Assembly (NCBI GenBank): GCA_013076295.1 | Contig: RQOL01000370.1 | Location: 186,001 to 250,000 of the forward strand | Reading direction: 5' to 3' | Source: Sanderia malayensis | Lineage: Eukaryota; Cnidaria; Scyphozoa; Semaeostomeae; Pelagiidae | DNA length: 64,000 nt | Part shown: piece after piece, positions 63,034 through 64,000 of the stretch | How positions within the stretch are numbered: the stretch's first letter is position 1 | Layout of the letters: each line of letters begins with the position of its first letter | Made by a program: the position numbers and the translations under genes | The notes under the pieces: generated by a model | The model's database searches: none | What the model saw: only the letters and a program-made list of their open reading frames with translations | Told to the model about the DNA's origin: nothing

Positions 63034-64000
63034 AATGAAAGTTGAAATCACGGAAAACAAGTAAAAATGGTGTATTTCAATCAGTCAGTTATCCCTGTAT
63101 TTACGTTAATTCATGTGTAAATTGTGGGAATGAAGGTTAATATCACGGAAAAAAGTGAAAAGGTTGAATTTCAATCAGTCAATTTTACCTGTATTAACGT
63201 GGATTCATGTGTAAATTGTGGAATGAATGTTAATATCATGGAAAACAAGTAAAAAAGGTGTATTTCAATCAGTCAGTTTTACATGTTTATAAGGTCAATT
63301 CATGTGTAAATTGTGGGAATTAATGTTAATATCACGGAAAACAAGTAAAAATGGTGTAATTCAATCAGTCAGTTTTCCCTGTATTTACGTTAATTCATGT
63401 GTAAATTGTGGGAAAGAATGTTAATGTCACGAGAAAAAGTAAAAAGGGTGAATTTCAATCAATCAGTTTTAGCTGTATTAACGTGGATTCATGTGTAAAA
63501 TGTGGGAATGAAGTTAAATATCCCGGAAAACAAGTAAAAAAGGTGTGTTGCAAACAGTCAGTTTTACCTTTTTATGAAGTCAATTCATGTGTAAATTGTG
63601 GGAATTAATGTTAAAATCACGGAAAACAAGTAAAGAAAGTGTATTTCAATCAGTCAGTTTTACATGTATATAAAGTCAATTCATGTGTAAATTGTGTGAA
63701 TGAATGCTAATATCACGGAAAACAAGTAAAAATGGTGTATTTCAATCAGTCAGTTTTCCCTGTATTAACATGAATTCATGTGTAAACTATGGGAATGAAT
63801 GTTAATATCACGGAAAACAAGTAAAACAAGGGTAATTGAATCAGTCAGGACTAGCTGTGTTGAGGTGGTTTCATGTGTAAATTGTGGGAATGAATGTTAA
63901 TATCACGGAAAAAAGTAAAAAGGGTGTATTTCAATCAGTCAATTGTAGCTGTATTAACGGGGATTTCTGCGTAAATTGTGGGAATGAATGCTAATATCAC
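63034..64000 (+). repeat. Satellite block L, copy 2 (cut by the window end)
   Basis: Repeats 58285-59251 in the same order, ending in a TGCTAATATCAC monomer. The array clearly continues beyond base 64000. No other feature is present. Confidence 0.85.

Larger units (their letters stand above)
36111..64000 (+). repeat. 95-bp satellite array, right arm
   Basis: Nearly 28 kb of the same satellite, always in the same orientation, with no foreign insertion that I can find. Its first part is built from an 850-bp unit. The middle has blocks at offsets of about 3415, 2560 and 1707 bp. From about 48500 on it is a mosaic rich in the flavours ATTACGTTAATTCATG, AACATGAATTCATG and ATCATGGAAAAC, with many short recent duplications. 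Open frames at 41263, 43823, 46666, 47405, 48937, 49686, 54510, 54984, 56680, 57344, 58660, 59897, 62088 and 63408 are satellite by-products. The array continues past the window end. Confidence 0.96.

Noticed and set aside
251..63608. Treating the 61-95-codon plus-strand frames as small genes
   Set aside because: They lie wholly in satellite monomers, recur because the DNA is duplicated, start at the generic AATGAATG or ATGTGTAAA words, and end at stops present in most monomers. A 95-bp period shifts the frame each unit, so no long frame can persist. No independent coding signal is visible.
1..64000. A CRISPR array
   Set aside because: Repeats are regular, but the sequence between conserved words is also repeated from unit to unit; there are no unique spacers and no cas genes. 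The retrotransposon points to an animal genome.
1..64000. A CENP-B box or other known centromere motif in the monomer
   Set aside because: I looked for the TTCG....A..CGGG pattern. The CACGGAAAAC and TCCCGGAAAAC words share only fragments of it, so I do not claim a site.
1..64000. A telomeric or ribosomal spacer array
   Set aside because: No TTAGGG-type repeats, no ribosomal RNA sequence and no promoter-like unit is present.

Overview
The window is almost entirely one AT-rich tandem satellite (about 32% GC in a hand consensus). The monomer is about 95 bp and repeats head to tail, always in the same orientation, from base 1 to base 64000. I estimate roughly 650 monomers. Only two kinds of foreign DNA interrupt it: an 804-bp 5'-truncated non-LTR retrotransposon (11237-12040, minus strand), and a 161-bp non-satellite insert present four times (25476, 28824, 32174, 35950). 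I see no intact protein-coding gene and no RNA gene. The organism is a eukaryote, most likely an invertebrate animal: the only real protein homology is the C-terminal end of a CR1/L2/Jockey-type reverse transcriptase, and a kilobase-scale higher-order satellite is typical of pericentromeric or other heterochromatic DNA. I cannot name the species.

Monomer anatomy. Each unit has conserved blocks in a fixed order: TTTCAATCAGTCAG, then a variable middle, then TTCATGTGTAAATTGTGGGAA, read as two adjoining words, then TGAATGTTAATATCACGG, then an A-rich linker (AAAACAAGTAAAAA). The middle comes in recognisable flavours, such as CTGTATTAACGTGG, CATGTTTATAAAGTC, CCCTGTATTTACGTTAA, GCCCAGTATTTTCGTC and GGACTAGCTGTATTAAGG. 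Ordered strings of flavours form higher-order repeats (HORs).

Layout. 1-11236: satellite with a 1966-bp tandem HOR pair (about 3131-7062) and a block at 1 repeated at 2186. 11237-12040: retrotransposon fragment, with its empty site preserved in a paralogous block at 8473. 12041-25475: interleaved duplications (offsets about 5118, 2932 and 949 bp). 23480-36110: superblocks carrying the 161-bp insert, spaced 3348, 3350 and 3776 bp. 36111-48500: an 849-851-bp HOR (36351-38716) and derived blocks at offsets of about 3415, 2560 and 1707 bp. 48500-64000: a later mosaic with short young duplications (749, 378, 209 and 95 bp) and larger ones (1724, 2353, 4749 and 5387 bp). The array runs off both ends.

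The 61-95-codon open frames scattered over the plus strand (peptides with CVNCGNEC) are by-products of the monomer sequence; I do not annotate them as genes. I found no convincing new gene system. What deserves a second look is the nested HOR structure, the amplified 161-bp insert, the precisely resolved retrotransposon insertion and the CpG-decay pattern.
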